Source: Xiphophorus maculatus
Lineage: Eukaryota > Chordata > Actinopteri > Cyprinodontiformes > Poeciliidae
Length of the DNA stretch: 64,000 bases
Reading direction: 5' to 3'
NCBI RefSeq assembly: GCF_002775205.1
Contig: NC_036445.1
Coordinates: forward strand, 22,858,953 to 22,922,952
Shown here: positions 1 through 12,652 of the stretch, piece after piece
Layout: every line of letters begins with the position of its first letter
How positions within the stretch are numbered: position 1 is the stretch's first letter
Notes under the pieces: model-generated
What the model was told of the DNA's origin: nothing
What the model saw: only the letters and a program-made list of their open reading frames with translations
The model's database searches: none
Program-made: the position numbers and the translations under genes

Positions 1-188
1 AAATGAATGTATTTTTACATGTACATAAATTACCCTCTTTCTTTTACAAACAGTAACAAAGTATGCTTTTATACAGAGATCAGGTTACTCTGTGTTGTTT
101 ATATTTACATTACCTACTGCTAAATCAGAGCTTTAAGGCTTCAGATGTATGGAGTCAAACAATAAAAATGTTCCTGCTCCATTTTCAG

Positions 189-326
189 AACTTCCTTTCG
201 CCCAGCACCTGCCCAGAAATCCAGGGATATTTGTACATGAAAGATGTGGGCAGGAAGTCTTGGAAAAAGGTTTATATGTTCCTGCGCCGCTCAGGACTCT
301 ACTGCTCTACAAGAGGAACCTCAAAG
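189..326 (+). other. grb10: grb10 coding exon (start of PH-domain core), first in window
   Basis: The acceptor ends ATTTTCAG at 188 and the donor GTAAAT starts at 327. Forty-six codons, phase 0 at both ends; encodes the PH-domain stretch around [18 protein letters not shown]. Confidence 0.9.
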
Positions 327-3300
327 GTAAATGTAATCTGAGGAGAAGAGATTACTGACGGCAGCTGCTGCTCGCCCTCCTATTCTGACTTCATTCCCTC
401 TGTCTCCAGGAGCCCAGATATTTACAGTTGCTAGCAGACCTGGAGGACAACAGTATCTTCACTGTCATCACAGGAAAAAAGCAACATGGTGCACCCACAG
501 ACTACACCTTCTGTTTCAAAGTGAGTGTCAGACACTGCAAGTCAGATTAAGCTGATTTTATGTCATCATGAGAAGCTGAAATTGTGAAATGTTATGAGCT
601 GAGAAAACATCTATATCCAGTTTAGCTCCTTGTTCAGCAGAGAAATGTTAACACTCTCCTGAATGGTTTAAAAATGCTTTACCTTTAAATGATCTACGAG
701 CAAAGTAGATAATTTAGGCACATGTGTTAGAAATGGGGAGTTGACTATGCCATGAGATTAAACTCTACATGTTGTTGATTTGCAGCTTAATAAAGCCATA
801 GGAGAAACAAAGGAGCTGAGGATGCTGTGTGCAGAGGATGAACAAAGCAGGACCTGTTGGATGACTGCTTTCAGAATCTTTAAGGTACCTCATCAATACT
901 ATCTGTAGTACTATCCAGTTACCAGCTTTCTATAATTTGGTGGATGGGAAGAGTTTCTGGAACAAGACTAAAATAAAAGGATGTAATGTGATTGTTTTGT
1001 TAAACTGTCAAGATATGTGCATTATGTTTAATATAGACATGAACCAAACAGTTAGAAATTTGTATCAGCCAATTTTTATTTTTTTGGATTGGTTTTAATC
1101 AATGATGAGGCACATTAGGTGCATGGAACTAAATATATACCCAGAGCACTTTTTTTCTCATTTTTGTGTTAGAGTCCTTTGAAAAAAAAATGGAATTGGA
1201 ACTTAAATAAAATTGAAAATCTGTACTGGCCAAGAAAAGTGTGATTGTTGCATCTGCAGTTCACAAATAAAATTGTTGCACTGGTTTACATGTCTGTCTT
1301 TTCCCCCCTTGACAGTATGGGATCATATTGTACCAGAACTATAAGCAAAGAAAAGCATTGCTTTCACACTTTTCAGCTCCTGTGGTAAGTTTTTTTATTT
1401 TTATGTTCTTTATTAGGTTATTTTATTTTTTATTTATTTTCTTTATATCTGATAAATTATCCCTAACAGGCAACTTCAGACAAATCATCTTGAGTGAATC
1501 AGGGTTATCCACGCCCAGTATGTCTTTAATATTTATGGCTGACAGATACAATAAATTCATACTGCTGCACATCACAGAACTATAAAGTGATTAATTAGAT
1601 GTTAAAATCATTATATGTATTTTTAAGTTAATTTTGAATTACTATTTTTTATTTTCATTATCATAGATTTAATTGATTTAATGATTTATTTATTAATTTA
1701 CAGCCTTTGGATCTTGAAGATGTGTAGGATTTGTACATGAAACATTACTTCACTTAAAGAGGATTTGGTCTGAATTTGACTCACAGGTTAACCAGTCTAC
1801 GATCGAGTTTGTTAAACAAGTGAAAGGTTCATTTGAATTTATTTAATGCTGTGTTGCAGCTTAAGAACTATTAAAATAATAGTAATCCTTTGTGATTTTA
1901 TCATATATTTAGTTCAAACTGTTATTTATTCACAAGAGTAATTTATTTTTGACACATTTAAAGCACTGTAGTTCCATTTATTTATGTACATTATATTAAA
2001 AAAAATAAGTAGATAAATTTAAACTCTTAAATACTCCTTGCTTTGTAAGCTGGCATGTTTTGGGAAGGAATTTGTTCACATTCCAACTTCATCTCCTTTT
2101 TAACTGCTGTGTGTTTCTGGCTCCCCCTAGAGGAGTGTATCGGAAAACTCCCTCGTGGCAATGGATTTCTCAGGGAGGATAGGTCGGGTGATTGATAACC
2201 CAATCGAGGCTCAGAGTGCTGCCTTGGAGGAGGGACATATGTGGAGGGTGAGAAAAAGACACTATACATTGACAAATAAAATTTTAATATAAATGAATGT
2301 TTTATGCGATATTTGAAAGTTGTGATGTGGTAAAGTTTTTTTCTTTGACAGTGAGGCAAGAGCTTAATATTAATTTACTATTTTCATTAAGATTTTTTGC
2401 ATTCACTCAATCTAGTTTTTGTATAACTTTTGCATTTTAACATTTTATAAGAATGATTTGTGAGCAATCGAATTCAAACTTTAGTCATATTTGTATAGAA
2501 TTGCTAGAAATGTCTTTGTTGCTCTTTGTGTCATAAAATAATGACTGTTGCTTTCTGTTTCTGTGACATTTCTTTCAGAAGAGAAATCGAATGAATGCTT
2601 TAGGTTCCCACAGTCCCTTACACCAATCTTCACTTAACTCAGGTAAATCTCTAGTACATAAAGAATGAATAACCTGGTGTTTTATCCTACCTTTTTGTAT
2701 TCTTTTTGCTCTGAATCATCATTGAAACGACATTATTTTTGCATTCTGTGCAGTCATCCACATAGCTCAGTTGTGGTTCTACGGCAGGATAACCAGAGAG
2801 GAATCCCATCGTATTATCCACCAGCAGGGACAAGTAGATGGGTGAGTCAGCTGAAATGGTAGGAGGAAACGCATCCCGAAAATATTTTTTTCTCACACAG
2901 ATTTTGTCTTCTTTCTACTGTGAAGGTTGTTTCTGCTGAGAGTCAGTCAGAGTAACCCAAAGGCCTTTGTCCTCACTTTGTGCCATCATCAGAAAATCAA
3001 ACATTTTCAGATCCTACCGGTAAGCATTTTATCTTAGTGATGTCTTCCTCCTACAAGATTCTACCCCCTCAAAAAAAGAAAAAAACCTTGTCAAGATGTA
3101 ACAACATAAAGGGTTCTTGCGTAGTTGAAAGTCTGGAATTTCACCAAAGTATTTGGAGGATCAGTATAAGTACAGAAAAAGATAAGAGTGTTGTGAGTTA
3201 CGTCAGTTTGTCTGCCTATCTTTCCGTTTGAGAAAAATAAGGAATTTTGACATAAAAGAAGTGTGTGAACCTTGAACATAAATAAGAGAAAACATTTTAT

Positions 3301-3579
3301 TGTGTTAAATCTTGAGGTCATAATTACAGGCAAGTTCCTGCAGACATTTTAGATAACCATTTTTTGTCTATAGAAGACAGGTTTTTCTTGGTTGTTTGTC
3401 TTATGCCATGTGGTTCTCTTGTTTTTATTCAGTGTGAAGAGGACGGCCAGGTCTTCTTCAGTCTCGATGACGGCGAAACCAAATTCACAGACCTGATTCA
3501 GCTGGTGGAGTTCTACCAGCTCAACAGGGGCGTCCTGCCTTGTAAACTCAAACATCCGTGCACCGTTGTGGCCTTATGA
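189..3579 (+). CDS. grb10: grb10, 3' portion (growth factor receptor-bound protein 10), nine coding exons, 5' part outside the window
   Basis: Grb10 is a cytoplasmic adaptor of the Grb7/10/14 family that binds activated insulin/IGF and other tyrosine kinase receptors and dampens their signalling. Exons 189-326, 410-520, 786-884, 1316-1384, 2131-2247, 2579-2642, 2754-2841, 2926-3019 and 3433-3579 join in frame into 308 codons plus stop. The order is: end of the PH domain ([20 protein letters not shown], then [17 protein letters not shown]), the BPS region ([26 protein letters not shown]), and the SH2 domain ([15 protein letters not shown], then FLLR) ending in [16 protein letters not shown]. 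The BPS wording favours Grb10 over Grb7 or Grb14, and the ddc neighbour in the same orientation fits the mammalian GRB10-DDC order. The Ras-associating and N-terminal regions lie before position 1. Teleosts may carry a and b copies; which one this is cannot be told here. Confidence 0.93.
410..520 (+). other. grb10: grb10 coding exon (PH domain)
   Basis: Follows CTGTCTCCAG and is followed by GTGAGT. Thirty-seven codons beginning [13 protein letters not shown], phase 0. Confidence 0.92.
786..884 (+). other. grb10: grb10 coding exon (PH domain C-terminal helix)
   Basis: Follows TTGCAG; donor GTACCT. Thirty-three codons with [18 protein letters not shown], which holds the conserved tryptophan of the PH-domain C-terminal helix. 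Confidence 0.92.
1316..1384 (+). other. grb10: grb10 coding exon (PH-BPS linker)
   Basis: Follows CTTGACAG; donor GTAAGT. Twenty-three codons, [19 protein letters not shown]. From memory the mammalian protein has about three more residues between YQNY and QRK, so the linker looks slightly shorter here. Confidence 0.88.
2131..2247 (+). other. grb10: grb10 coding exon (BPS region)
   Basis: Follows CTCCCCCTAG; donor GTGAGA. Thirty-nine codons, [15 protein letters not shown] through EEGHMWR. This is the BPS segment, which in this family inhibits the kinase domain of the insulin receptor. Confidence 0.92.
2579..2642 (+). other. grb10: grb10 coding exon (BPS-SH2 linker)
   Basis: Follows TCTTTCAG; donor GTAAAT. 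Twenty-one codons plus one base, [18 protein letters not shown]; the split codon joins the next exon as Val. Confidence 0.88.
2754..2841 (+). other. grb10: grb10 coding exon (SH2 domain, N-terminal part)
   Basis: Follows TCTGTGCAG; donor GTGAGT. Encodes [19 protein letters not shown] and on to QQGQVDG, the alpha-A part of the SH2 domain. Phase 1 start, phase 2 end. Confidence 0.92.
2926..3019 (+). other. grb10: grb10 coding exon (SH2 domain core)
   Basis: Follows CTGTGAAG; donor GTAAGC. Encodes [18 protein letters not shown] and on to FQILP. The phosphotyrosine-binding Arg (FLLR) is present. The next residue is Val where the family usually has Asp or Glu. Confidence 0.9.
3433..3579 (+). other. 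grb10: grb10 terminal coding exon (SH2 C-terminal part, stop)
   Basis: Follows TTTTTATTCAG. Forty-eight codons and [21 protein letters not shown] and on to CTVVAL, the typical C-terminus of the Grb7/10/14 family. Confidence 0.94.
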
Positions 3580-4698
3580 CATCTTCGGACCATGTGACCG
3601 TCTGAAACTTGACCTGACTTTGCCTGAAAACTAACAGACAAAGCAGAGGGGATCGCTGTTCTCTCTGTCGTTTGTTCTTATCTTTCCAAGAAGCTGGTGA
3701 ATTGACTGATGTTTCGCTGTTGTCGTTTTCTATTGTGAGTCTGCTGGACGTTGCTGACTGGCTGGATTTTTTTTTCTCCTGATTTTCTTGGACGCTTTGT
3801 GGAAGCCGATGCACGACTTGCTCACGGGGTTCCACTTTTAAGAAAAAAGAAACAAAGATAAAAGAAATGAACACTGCCATTTTGTGTCGTCACTGTTGCA
3901 AAAACGCTTCATGAGATGCTGGCAATATTCATCAATAAGCTTGGGGCGGCCTCAAGGGTTATCTCTCAAGAATCGACTTGATTTCTCTTAAACTGGACAA
4001 TCAGCAGGAAAGTTGAAGCTATTGTGTGGACCATTTGGTTTCCTTCTAACTAACTGCAGTGTCATTTAAGCTGTTGATGGCACATTTTCAAAATGTATAT
4101 TACAGATGGAGACTATGTTCCGTTGGTTTTAAAAGTCGCTGCGGTGCACATGGCCTTTAAAGGTGCATAGCATATCTTTTGGTGCATTACTCAACTCGAC
4201 AAGGTGCCACCACACCATGTCGTTTATGGCGTGAATGGGCATGCCCAAATTTTACCGTGAATTAGATCTGAAGGCACCTGGCGGTCCTGCGTGAAATTCT
4301 TTTCAGTCTTTGAACTGATGCGTTTGTCAAATCTGCACTGTCCTCCCTTTTAGACATTTCCTCAGCACAGTTCCTCAAATAATTCAGTTTTTGTGTCTTT
4401 TTTCCCCACCATCTGAATGTTTGCAGCCCTATGTAGGTCACATTAGCCACGGCAGATCACTTGGTGCTCAGCATTCTGGGTAGTTACACCATCTCCAAGA
4501 TTTCTGCTTCAAAATATCCACAAAAGAGTCCAATTTTTTCATAATTTTGCCATTCAGTCATTAGCAGCTAAGTCAGAGCAGATATACTAGACAGACAGCT
4601 GATTGTATTGTTCAGTTTTTATGATTCAGGTATGGTAAAAGGAGCTTGGGACCGAGACTATATTATTGCATTCATACAAATATTGCCATTTTAATAAA
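3580..4698 (+). other. grb10: grb10 3' UTR, minimum extent
   Basis: Non-coding sequence after the grb10 stop. The first canonical AATAAA on this strand that was noticed is at 4693-4698. Mammalian Grb10 3' UTRs are long, so the true end may lie further right. No other gene was seen in the stretch. Confidence 0.45.
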
Positions 4699-7600
4699 CT
4701 GGCCCATTTTAAAGAGTTGATTCAACTTGCAGTCATTTGGCTTTGGATAACTTCTGCCTTTTATGAAACAGTTTTCCACAAACCTCTGTAGGGCCCATTT
4801 CACATTGGACTAAGAGTCCAATGCAATTCTAAAAATTTGTCATTGCACGTTCTTGGGAAGGTTTGCAGTGAGCATCCATAAGACACGTAATAGAATGTGA
4901 AATTTAGCTCATTTGTTTTGAAAATAACTTAAGTGTTCAGACTGTGGTGGTTCATAAAGTAAGTGGTTCATAAACTACAGGGTACTACCTCGAAGGGACA
5001 GCGTTGTCTCCTCCTCCAAAGCTGTTCTGGCGCTGATGGTAGAGATGGAAAAATATCTCCCAGACACAGAAAGAAACTCTAGGTTATGTGGAAACAACCT
5101 CATAATGAGGATGTTGTAATTTGTTGAGTACTGCGAAAAGAGAAGCATCCTCATTGCCTTCAGCATGGAGATGGTTTATCAAACGGTTTGAATGACAAGT
5201 CATTGAGATCCTGGAGACTGTAATCCACTGTTAATCCAGTGTGATGTGGGCCTTGTGAAATGACAGGAAACACAAAAGAGAATGCTGTAGATTGCGTGAA
5301 AAACATTATACCCAGATTGTGCTGCAACTTTAACATTTTGTTCCATAAACGCTCACCTGAAAAGGACATGCTTGGAAATACAGCACAGTGTTCTCTGTAA
5401 TTCAATGAGTGTGGCCTTTTTCCTCCTTGGCTTACTTGTACACATACAATATTAAATGCCACCTCTGCTGTCTTCTTAGAATTTTAAATGGCAAAACTCT
5501 ATACAAGCTGCTGGTATCATGTAAATTATATTTGTAAAAACAGAAGCACATTTGAAATGCATTTAAAACAAAGGATGCAGACCCTTTTTGCATCATTCTC
5601 GTTTCACAAAATGTAGTTTGCTACTGAATGTTGCAAGTAGGAAATGGATTGATTGAGATAAATTTAGTAGCTATGTTAGTTCTTTAACCAATGTCTGTTT
5701 ATTTGTCTTTCACTCTCACCAGAACAGTTGTTGGAAATGTTGGCTTAAAATGTTTCTTACTTGATTCCGTTTTGTGATTGGCTAAGATCCTGTTTCTGTA
5801 ATTAGCAAGAGCTAAAATAGTTTTATTGTAAGAGTTGGATTTTTACTTTATATCAACAGAAAACCTATTGAAAAGCAAAATCTATTTAACCCTAAACTCA
5901 ACTTGAAGTCCTTTTTTGTTTTTTACTTCCTTTTTGTCACTTCTCACAATTTGCTGCCAATACTTAGAGTATCCTGCTGTGAAATGTCTTTCATAAATAG
6001 CATTTTTTTTTTTTTATCATTTGTACTCCTGAGCTTTTAGATTTTCCTTTTTGTTGTTTTTAGTTCAGGGCATTTTTGGTTGCCTTGTTTAGCTAAACAG
6101 CCAGCGGATTTTTAGATACGTGTACTCTTGTACATCAACAGCCATCTTTCATTGACCTGCAGGTTGTTAAAGGATTTATGTCTATGACCTGAGATCCAGA
6201 ATAGCAGCACTATGTTGTCTCTCTGTGCAAGGTCATCATAATTTATCTAAGATGCAATGACTTTTTTTTTATTTGAATGTCTGGTTTTTATTGTTGCAGC
6301 AGTGTGTATTTATTTATCTGGATGTGTCTGATTACTTGAAAAATGTAGACTTTTTTGTTCTCTCCTAGCGCTGTCTCTGCTGTTTTTCGCTTGTCATTAC
6401 CATGAAATCATTGTGACTATTATATTTGTAATGACATTACCTGAAATTATGTTTTCCTTTTTGTTTTAAATATTCCCAAAAAAACATCGAGATACACTAA
6501 TTTCAATTTTGTGGCCAATTTCCTGTCCTACATTTTTACAAGTGCTTTGACCTTCACATATGGAGGTTAGCCTATTCCAGCTTCTCTTTGAGAACTATAA
6601 AATAAGAATATGAAAGAAGCATTTAGATCCCTTTGTTCAAGCCTCCCTGATGTGAGCATTCAATAATTGTTTATATTAGGAGCAGATGCTTCTCACTGTA
6701 AAACTGTGTTTTGCTAATATTTTCTAACAAAGGCAAAAATGATTAAGGATTTCACATTTTAAGCTTGCTTTAATAACTGATATCAATGATTAACATAATT
6801 AGATTAATCAAAATGGCATTAATATTTAAAACAAACGCAAAATAATTATGGGGTTCACATTTTAAGTTGGTTTTAGCAACGTATGTTAGCGATGTGTGCT
6901 TTTTTTTTTTAGCATAACTAACCAGTCTGTATTTTCTAGAGAATATAGAATTCCAAAGAGACTCCCAGCATTTCCAAATCCAGCATGTTCTTGGAATGAC
7001 AGAGGTTAAGAGCTAAAAGAGAGTAACATTGCTGTACTTTGTTTAGCTCACCTGTCATTTGCTGAAAGTCTTGCTCTCTTTCACCCTCTTGCAGCATAAT
7101 TTAACCACAGGCCTGTCTCATAATGTCTTTGAAAACTCAGTTCCTTTCTAAAATGCTTTCACCTGTGTCCTTTGAATTTATCTTAAACACCTTACTGGTA
7201 CTAAAAATTGATGACATAGTCTCCTACCTTCAGTTACTGTCTCCAACCCGAAGAGTATTACTTTCAGTGTAACCAGGTACCGCTTAGCTTGGTGCAGACA
7301 GTGAGTTGAAAAAGAAGCTTTGATCAAGATGTCAATCCGCAGATTATGATTTCTCATTTCATATACATTCAAATGATAAGTATCACAAAGTTATGGTTAA
7401 AGCACACTGACAATATTAATGTCAATTTTACCCTTGAGAATGAACAGCAAGATGAATGTTGTAAAAATAAAAACACAAAAGAGGAAAAGGAAAATAGGGT
7501 TTCTTACTGAAAATACCAATAAATATGCGTACTGAGTAACCGCTTTTCTGAAGCTGCCCTCACTCTCCTAGTCTGTTAAATGTGTAACTTAAGAAAACCA

Positions 7601-9780
7601 CTAGGTGTCACAATAGAGCAGCAGTTTACATCTAAAACATAGAAAGTCAAAACAAATACCCAATTCAAAACCACTGTCAAAAACCTCAGTCTGTGTAGAT
7701 AATGGGTATAAACTGGCCTTAATAGACACAGGAATAGGAAGTATCTTTCTATTTGACCCTTTTTTACCTCAAAGTCCCTCAGCCAGTGGAGAATCAAATA
7801 CAGCACAAGCAGCCTTAACAAACTTAGAAAGTAAGTATTGAAAGCATGTAAGAGCAGACAGTATCTGGGTAAAACAAACATCTGTAGATGGTTGTAAAGC
7901 TGATAGTTGCTCCATACAGATTTACTATAAAACTTTAAGACAATTTCAGTTCAAACCAACAGCTTCCTTTTTTTTCTGAGAAATTTATTTATTAGGCAAA
8001 CTGCAATGTTTAATTGATTATGTTTTATCATTTACTTAATTGTGGATTTGAGTTGAAATTGGTGAAATTCGGGTCATGTCTATGGTGATATCACAATAAA
8101 ACAAGTGGATTGCTCTGCAGTTGTTCAAAGGTTTAATCTAATACCTGTGAAATTAATTTCCACTGAATAAGTTATTCATTTTCAACAGGCTATTGTGGAA
8201 AGGTCTCTATGTTTATGAGAAAATAATATTATTTACCATAAACCCTGTCACTTCATCAAGCCAAAACAACTTTTTCATAGATAAAATGGTAAGAACTCTC
8301 AATCTGCGTCATTCTCCACTAGTGTTTATCCCATTGTGTCACACTGAGATGAAACTACTTTAGCAAGCTCAAAATACGCAACCTAAAAATGGGATACAAA
8401 CATTGTATGTTTGTATTAAAACAAACATACAATGTTCGGATCAATAAATCTGATCAGACCATTTTTTTCTAAACACAGAGCTATTTAAAAATAAAGAAAA
8501 ATAGCAATAGTACTGGTGTAACGCAATCAGTTTTAGTGGCCATGGAAGCTGTAAATTAACTTTGAGGTGAGCATTAGGCCTGGCATGAGGTCTAAATTAT
8601 ATTTATAAAGTCCATGGACATTTTGAATTAGGAAAAATGGTTCTTAAGCCCAGCTAAAATGTGCACAAGCCTAAAACAAATTCTCAGCTTTTCAACTCCT
8701 TTGCCCTTTTTGCTTTTTGAATGAGTTAAAATCCATATGTAATTTTTTCAGCTGTCAGGGTGCAAGATAATCTGGTTGTTCAAATGAGTAAAGTAAAAAA
8801 AATAATAATAATAAAATAAAATCTATGAAAACTACCATGCATTTCAGGGAATGTGAACAGGAAAACTGACTTCTCTCTTTTTGAGAGAGCTTCTATATTC
8901 ATGATGTGCTTTGCTTCAGTCTGTAAATAGTTGGTTGGCTTACTGTAATCTTTTCAGGTATTTTTGTAAAAAAAAAGAAAAGAAAAAATAAGGGACTGAT
9001 ATATTCTGTTTATTGATATTAGAATAAAATGTTAATACGTTGATATAAAATAAAGTTAAATGTGTGTTTATTCACTATCCTGGACAAAGAGTCATATTCC
9101 CTCATCACCTGCATGAATGTCGTCCTGATTTTGAGCTTTCAAGCTTTCAATGATGCATTTGAACTGTTCTTTTACAGGCTGGACTGATAACAGAGCAAAT
9201 CATTTAATAAATCTGAGGAAAAGTTTGAATTTATTATGTATTTTTTTTCTAGTCCACAGAGGCTCAAACATTATACACACCATGTGTGTATGGTACAACC
9301 CACTGATATTTGGTTGGCTGTTGTTTAACAGTTTTCACCTCAACCAATTCAGCTGGATTTATTCTTCCATGATGTTTGACCACTTCCTTCCAAATTCAAA
9401 ATTACTTTATTGATCCCAATGGAAAATTAAATGAAATTCTTTTGAAATTTCTTTGAAAAATTAATTATAAAACTTAGCTTCCTGGCACAGACAATGATTT
9501 TCTGCTTTTCTATGTGGTTGGTATGAGGTCTCTTGTGGTGCTGTTCAGTAAGCTCAATGCCAGCAGTACTAGTACTTAAAAGAAAGGGGTTGGACTGATT
9601 AATGATGTCTTTGTTTGATTTTCCAGACTTGTCCACATCAGTATCATAGAGACTGCAAGAATGACAATGATTGTGCAACAATATGAATTTGAAAAGACTA
9701 CAATAAATTCTAGGGCAGTATATAGCGTGACACTTTGAAGATAGCCGTTGAATGAAACTAAACAGTTAGGTTGGCTAAAA
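4699..9780. other. intergenic DNA between grb10 and ddc, no gene seen
   Basis: AT-rich sequence on both strands with no exon-like open frame flanked by splice sites. The only structure noted is a perfect short hairpin near 8.4 kb and a LINE-tail-like scrap near 9.4 kb (TTTATTGATCCCAATGG), both diverged and non-coding. Confidence 0.5.
8399..8436. repeat. perfect inverted repeat, 16-bp arms
   Basis: Arms 8399-8414 (AACATTGTATGTTTGT) and 8421-8436 are exact reverse complements, separated by six bases. No flanking duplication was seen, so an origin as a mobile element is not established. Confidence 0.85.
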
Positions 9781-9970
9781 CAAGAAAGCTCATCACCCAA
9801 AAACACTACATCCACAGTAAAACATGGTGATCGCAGTAGAGTGCTCTGGGCTTACTCTTCTTCAGATGGATCTCAAGGTGGATAAATTCTGAACAGTCAG
9901 TTTTGACACAAAGCATTAGATTAACTACTAGAAGGCTCAAGATGAAGATGGATATACAAGAACAAGCGAG
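9780..9970 (+). pseudogene. Tc1/mariner transposase remnant
   Basis: Sequence from about 9790 follows the fish Tc1 transposase order around the conserved KHGGG...LWG segment: CACTACATCCACAGTAAAAC, ATGGTG, then CTCTTCTTCAGATGG. It is broken by substitutions and indels and has no usable frame. Recognised from memory of Tc1-like sequences, not by a search. Confidence 0.5.
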
Positions 9971-11360
9971 GATTTAGGATTGGGTTTACTTAAGCAAATA
10001 TCCTTGTGGAAAGTTATTAGTAAAAAAGGTCAAATTCTAAAGGAACCGAGATTTTCTGACTATCCACAAGATGGTGCTGTTCTATAAAAAGCTTAAGGGA
10101 TAATAAAATGGAATTGTGGCACTGGAAGTTCTCATTCTCTAAACTTTCTTAGGAGAAGTCTACCTCCAACAAAGGTCAAATAATGTATGGGTATTGGTCT
10201 TGTGAATAGCTGGTAAATAGGGAGCGTGCATTAGAATCATGGAGCTTGACCTTTTGACACCAGCTGGTTGTCACACCACTTGGATTATCAGTCATGGAAA
10301 AGTAGCAGCTTGAATTGTTATTGTGCATAAAAAAGATGACTAAATATTAACATATCTGAAGACCCGTTACCTCAAGTAAATAAATAACCATATGCTCATA
10401 TATTGGTATTGTGCCAGAAAGGGATATAAAGCAAATCTGAATGCATCAAAGGTGATTTACATATGCCACTAAGGTCTGCTGATGTACATACCACAATTCC
10501 AAGAATTGTATGTGCTTTGGTTGGAATTATGTTGAGGTGTGCAAAAATATAAACCTTTGCTCTTTGGGATTCAGCAGAACACCTTGCTCATATCACCACT
10601 CGGGACTCATGCAAGCAAACCAGAGAAACAGCATTCTTAAAAGCAGCCCCTCTAGACAACATTGACAAAACTCAAGTCAAAGCTTGTATTGATTTACCAA
10701 TAAAATGCTGTGCAGGGTATGTAGAGACAAACATTCAGGCATCTGTACTGAAAAAAGATTGGTTTTGATGTGTATTGTGAATCATTTACCCAATTTGTGT
10801 TTGATTTCAGCCAATTAGTGGTTGATCTGAGGTGAAGAATGATGAGTTCTCTCTCCTTTTTTCACTTTCCATACTGTGAACAAAGTACCAGTACAACTAG
10901 CCATGAAACTAACCCTGAGAACAGGACTTCCACCACTTTTTGAAAGTTGATATAGTGATATCTTAGGTTTAAAGGACTCAACTTCGCGCATTCTAACATT
11001 ATTCAAGTCAATGTGTCTAAACAGGCCAAACTTTGTATTGTCTGAGCCTGAGTTTTCACCAACAGGACATTTGGCTTGTTCATGTGTGATCTACAGGGTT
11101 CAGTTGAACTTGTAACACTTCTTTCTTGGTCAGTATCCTCTCAGCTCATGCTGATTTTAAACTCAAACAAATATGACAGCAATGCTGCTAATGACAGGAA
11201 CATCAGCTTTTATTCAATAACCGCACTAAATGTTTTTTTTGTGTGCAATCAGATCATGATTATTATTTTGTGAAGTGTATTTCAAAGTTGGGTTCTGTTC
11301 ATCCATGCGTGCTTTGGGTTAGGAACACTTTATGAATCACTCTGCCTTGCGTTGACAATG
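9971..11360. other. intergenic DNA upstream of the putative ddc promoter
   Basis: No exon, RNA gene or clear repeat boundary recognised. Short open frames on both strands lack splice context or similarity. Confidence 0.4.
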
Positions 11361-11372
11361 ATCCCCTTTCCT

Positions 11373-11576
11373 ATTGGCTGGCCTCGTGGGGGTTGGTGGA
11401 TTGTGGGTGGTAAGAGGCGAGATAAAAGGAGCAAATGTCTCCTGTCCTGCTTACACATACAAACACACTCAACACGTGCCTGTCTGTCTGCCTGGCTGCT
11501 TGTGGACGCAAAACAAAAAGTAGGCGAGGATCTACTATCCAAACACTGCTGCTGAAGGTCTCTGGATCTGAAAGTG
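11373..11576 (+). promoter_or_regulatory. ddc: candidate promoter and untranslated first exon (probably ddc)
   Basis: An inverted CCAAT box (ATTGG, 11373-11377), a G-rich run (GGGGGTTGGTGG) and a TATA-like GATAAAAGGA (11421-11430) lie in order at promoter-like spacing. About 150 bases downstream, ending near 11576, comes a donor-like GTGAGT after CTGAAAGT. The ddc start codon lies 14 kb further on, in an exon with an acceptor at 25801-25806. DDC genes are known to use untranslated first exons, so assignment to ddc is likely by position and orientation, but no transcript evidence is available here. Confidence 0.4.
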
Positions 11577-11578
11577 TG

Positions 11579-11630
11579 AGTACACACACACACCCACACA
11601 CACACACCACACTCACACCCACATCCATAC
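11579..11630. repeat. CA-rich microsatellite
   Basis: Interrupted (CA)n run beginning directly after the putative first-exon donor. The long Cys/Val-rich and His/Thr-rich open frames over it are artefacts of the repeat. Confidence 0.85.
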
Positions 11631-12652
11631 AGCATGTCTAATCCTATTTGAGATAAGGCTTTGGATAATTGCTCTGCCGCTTAAAAAATAAAGATCCGCT
11701 TGGTAACACTTGTTGAATGGCTTGGTGCAGGGGGCAATGTTCGTGTTCTGTTGTACTGTTTGAACAGGCGTCACAAGAATAAGGTCCAATCTTTTCTCCT
11801 ACCATCGAATTAAACTGTCATTGTGTTTCTATAAATCATTTACCCCCAAGCATGTCATGTTCGGCTACTGGTCAGCTGTATAGGGAGGGATGTTTATGAG
11901 GTTGTTTTTCATTTTACTAGTTGCAGCATAAATATGATCAGGTGACTAGAGAAGAATATCTTGTCAGGACTTTTTTATAGGAGAGTATCAGTGTGCAGAA
12001 CCTTTTAAAGTCACACCACAGTGTAAGGAAAATAGACTGCGAAAGTGGCTTAAAGCTCAGTATGGAGGTCAATAGTCCAATTATTTGTTTAAAAATGTGC
12101 TGCCTTAATCAAAGGACAGCCTCTTAGACTTAATGCCCAAGCCCTTCATATTAAGCACAAATAAAAAATAATCCTGAAGCTGTTAAATATAGGTTTTAAT
12201 CCTCCTTATTTGTGTTAACTCAGCTGGCTTTATTGTCATTTTTGAATGAACTGTAACGTCTGCAATCTTTTTTTTGTAATCTACTGATCCCTCTAGCTCA
12301 TGTCACACAAAATACTTTACATTATTATTTATTTAATCTTTTCTCTGCAAATATTTATTTTGAGCAGAAGTTTAGACTGGGTAGTTCAATACAGGCAAAC
12401 TGTAGATGGTTAAAAGCAATAAAAATATGTTTTTTTTTTCTTTGCTAATTTGTCGGTTTCAAGGTAAAGAAATTTGTAGAGTAAATAGCAAAATATCAGT
12501 CATATATTATATATATTTTACAATATGTCCTAATTAATTATTGCTATAGAAATGTAGAAAGTCTAAATCTTAAATAAAGCACAGTTGTCCAAAGTGGAAA
12601 ACGACAACAGTTACATCAATACAGCAACTAGGAATTACAATTATATATATAT
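11631..12652. other. non-coding DNA left of the LTR element
   Basis: AT-rich, no coding exon or repeat boundary recognised. The last 12 bases (TTATATATATAT) abut the 5' LTR and serve as its left flank. Confidence 0.5.
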
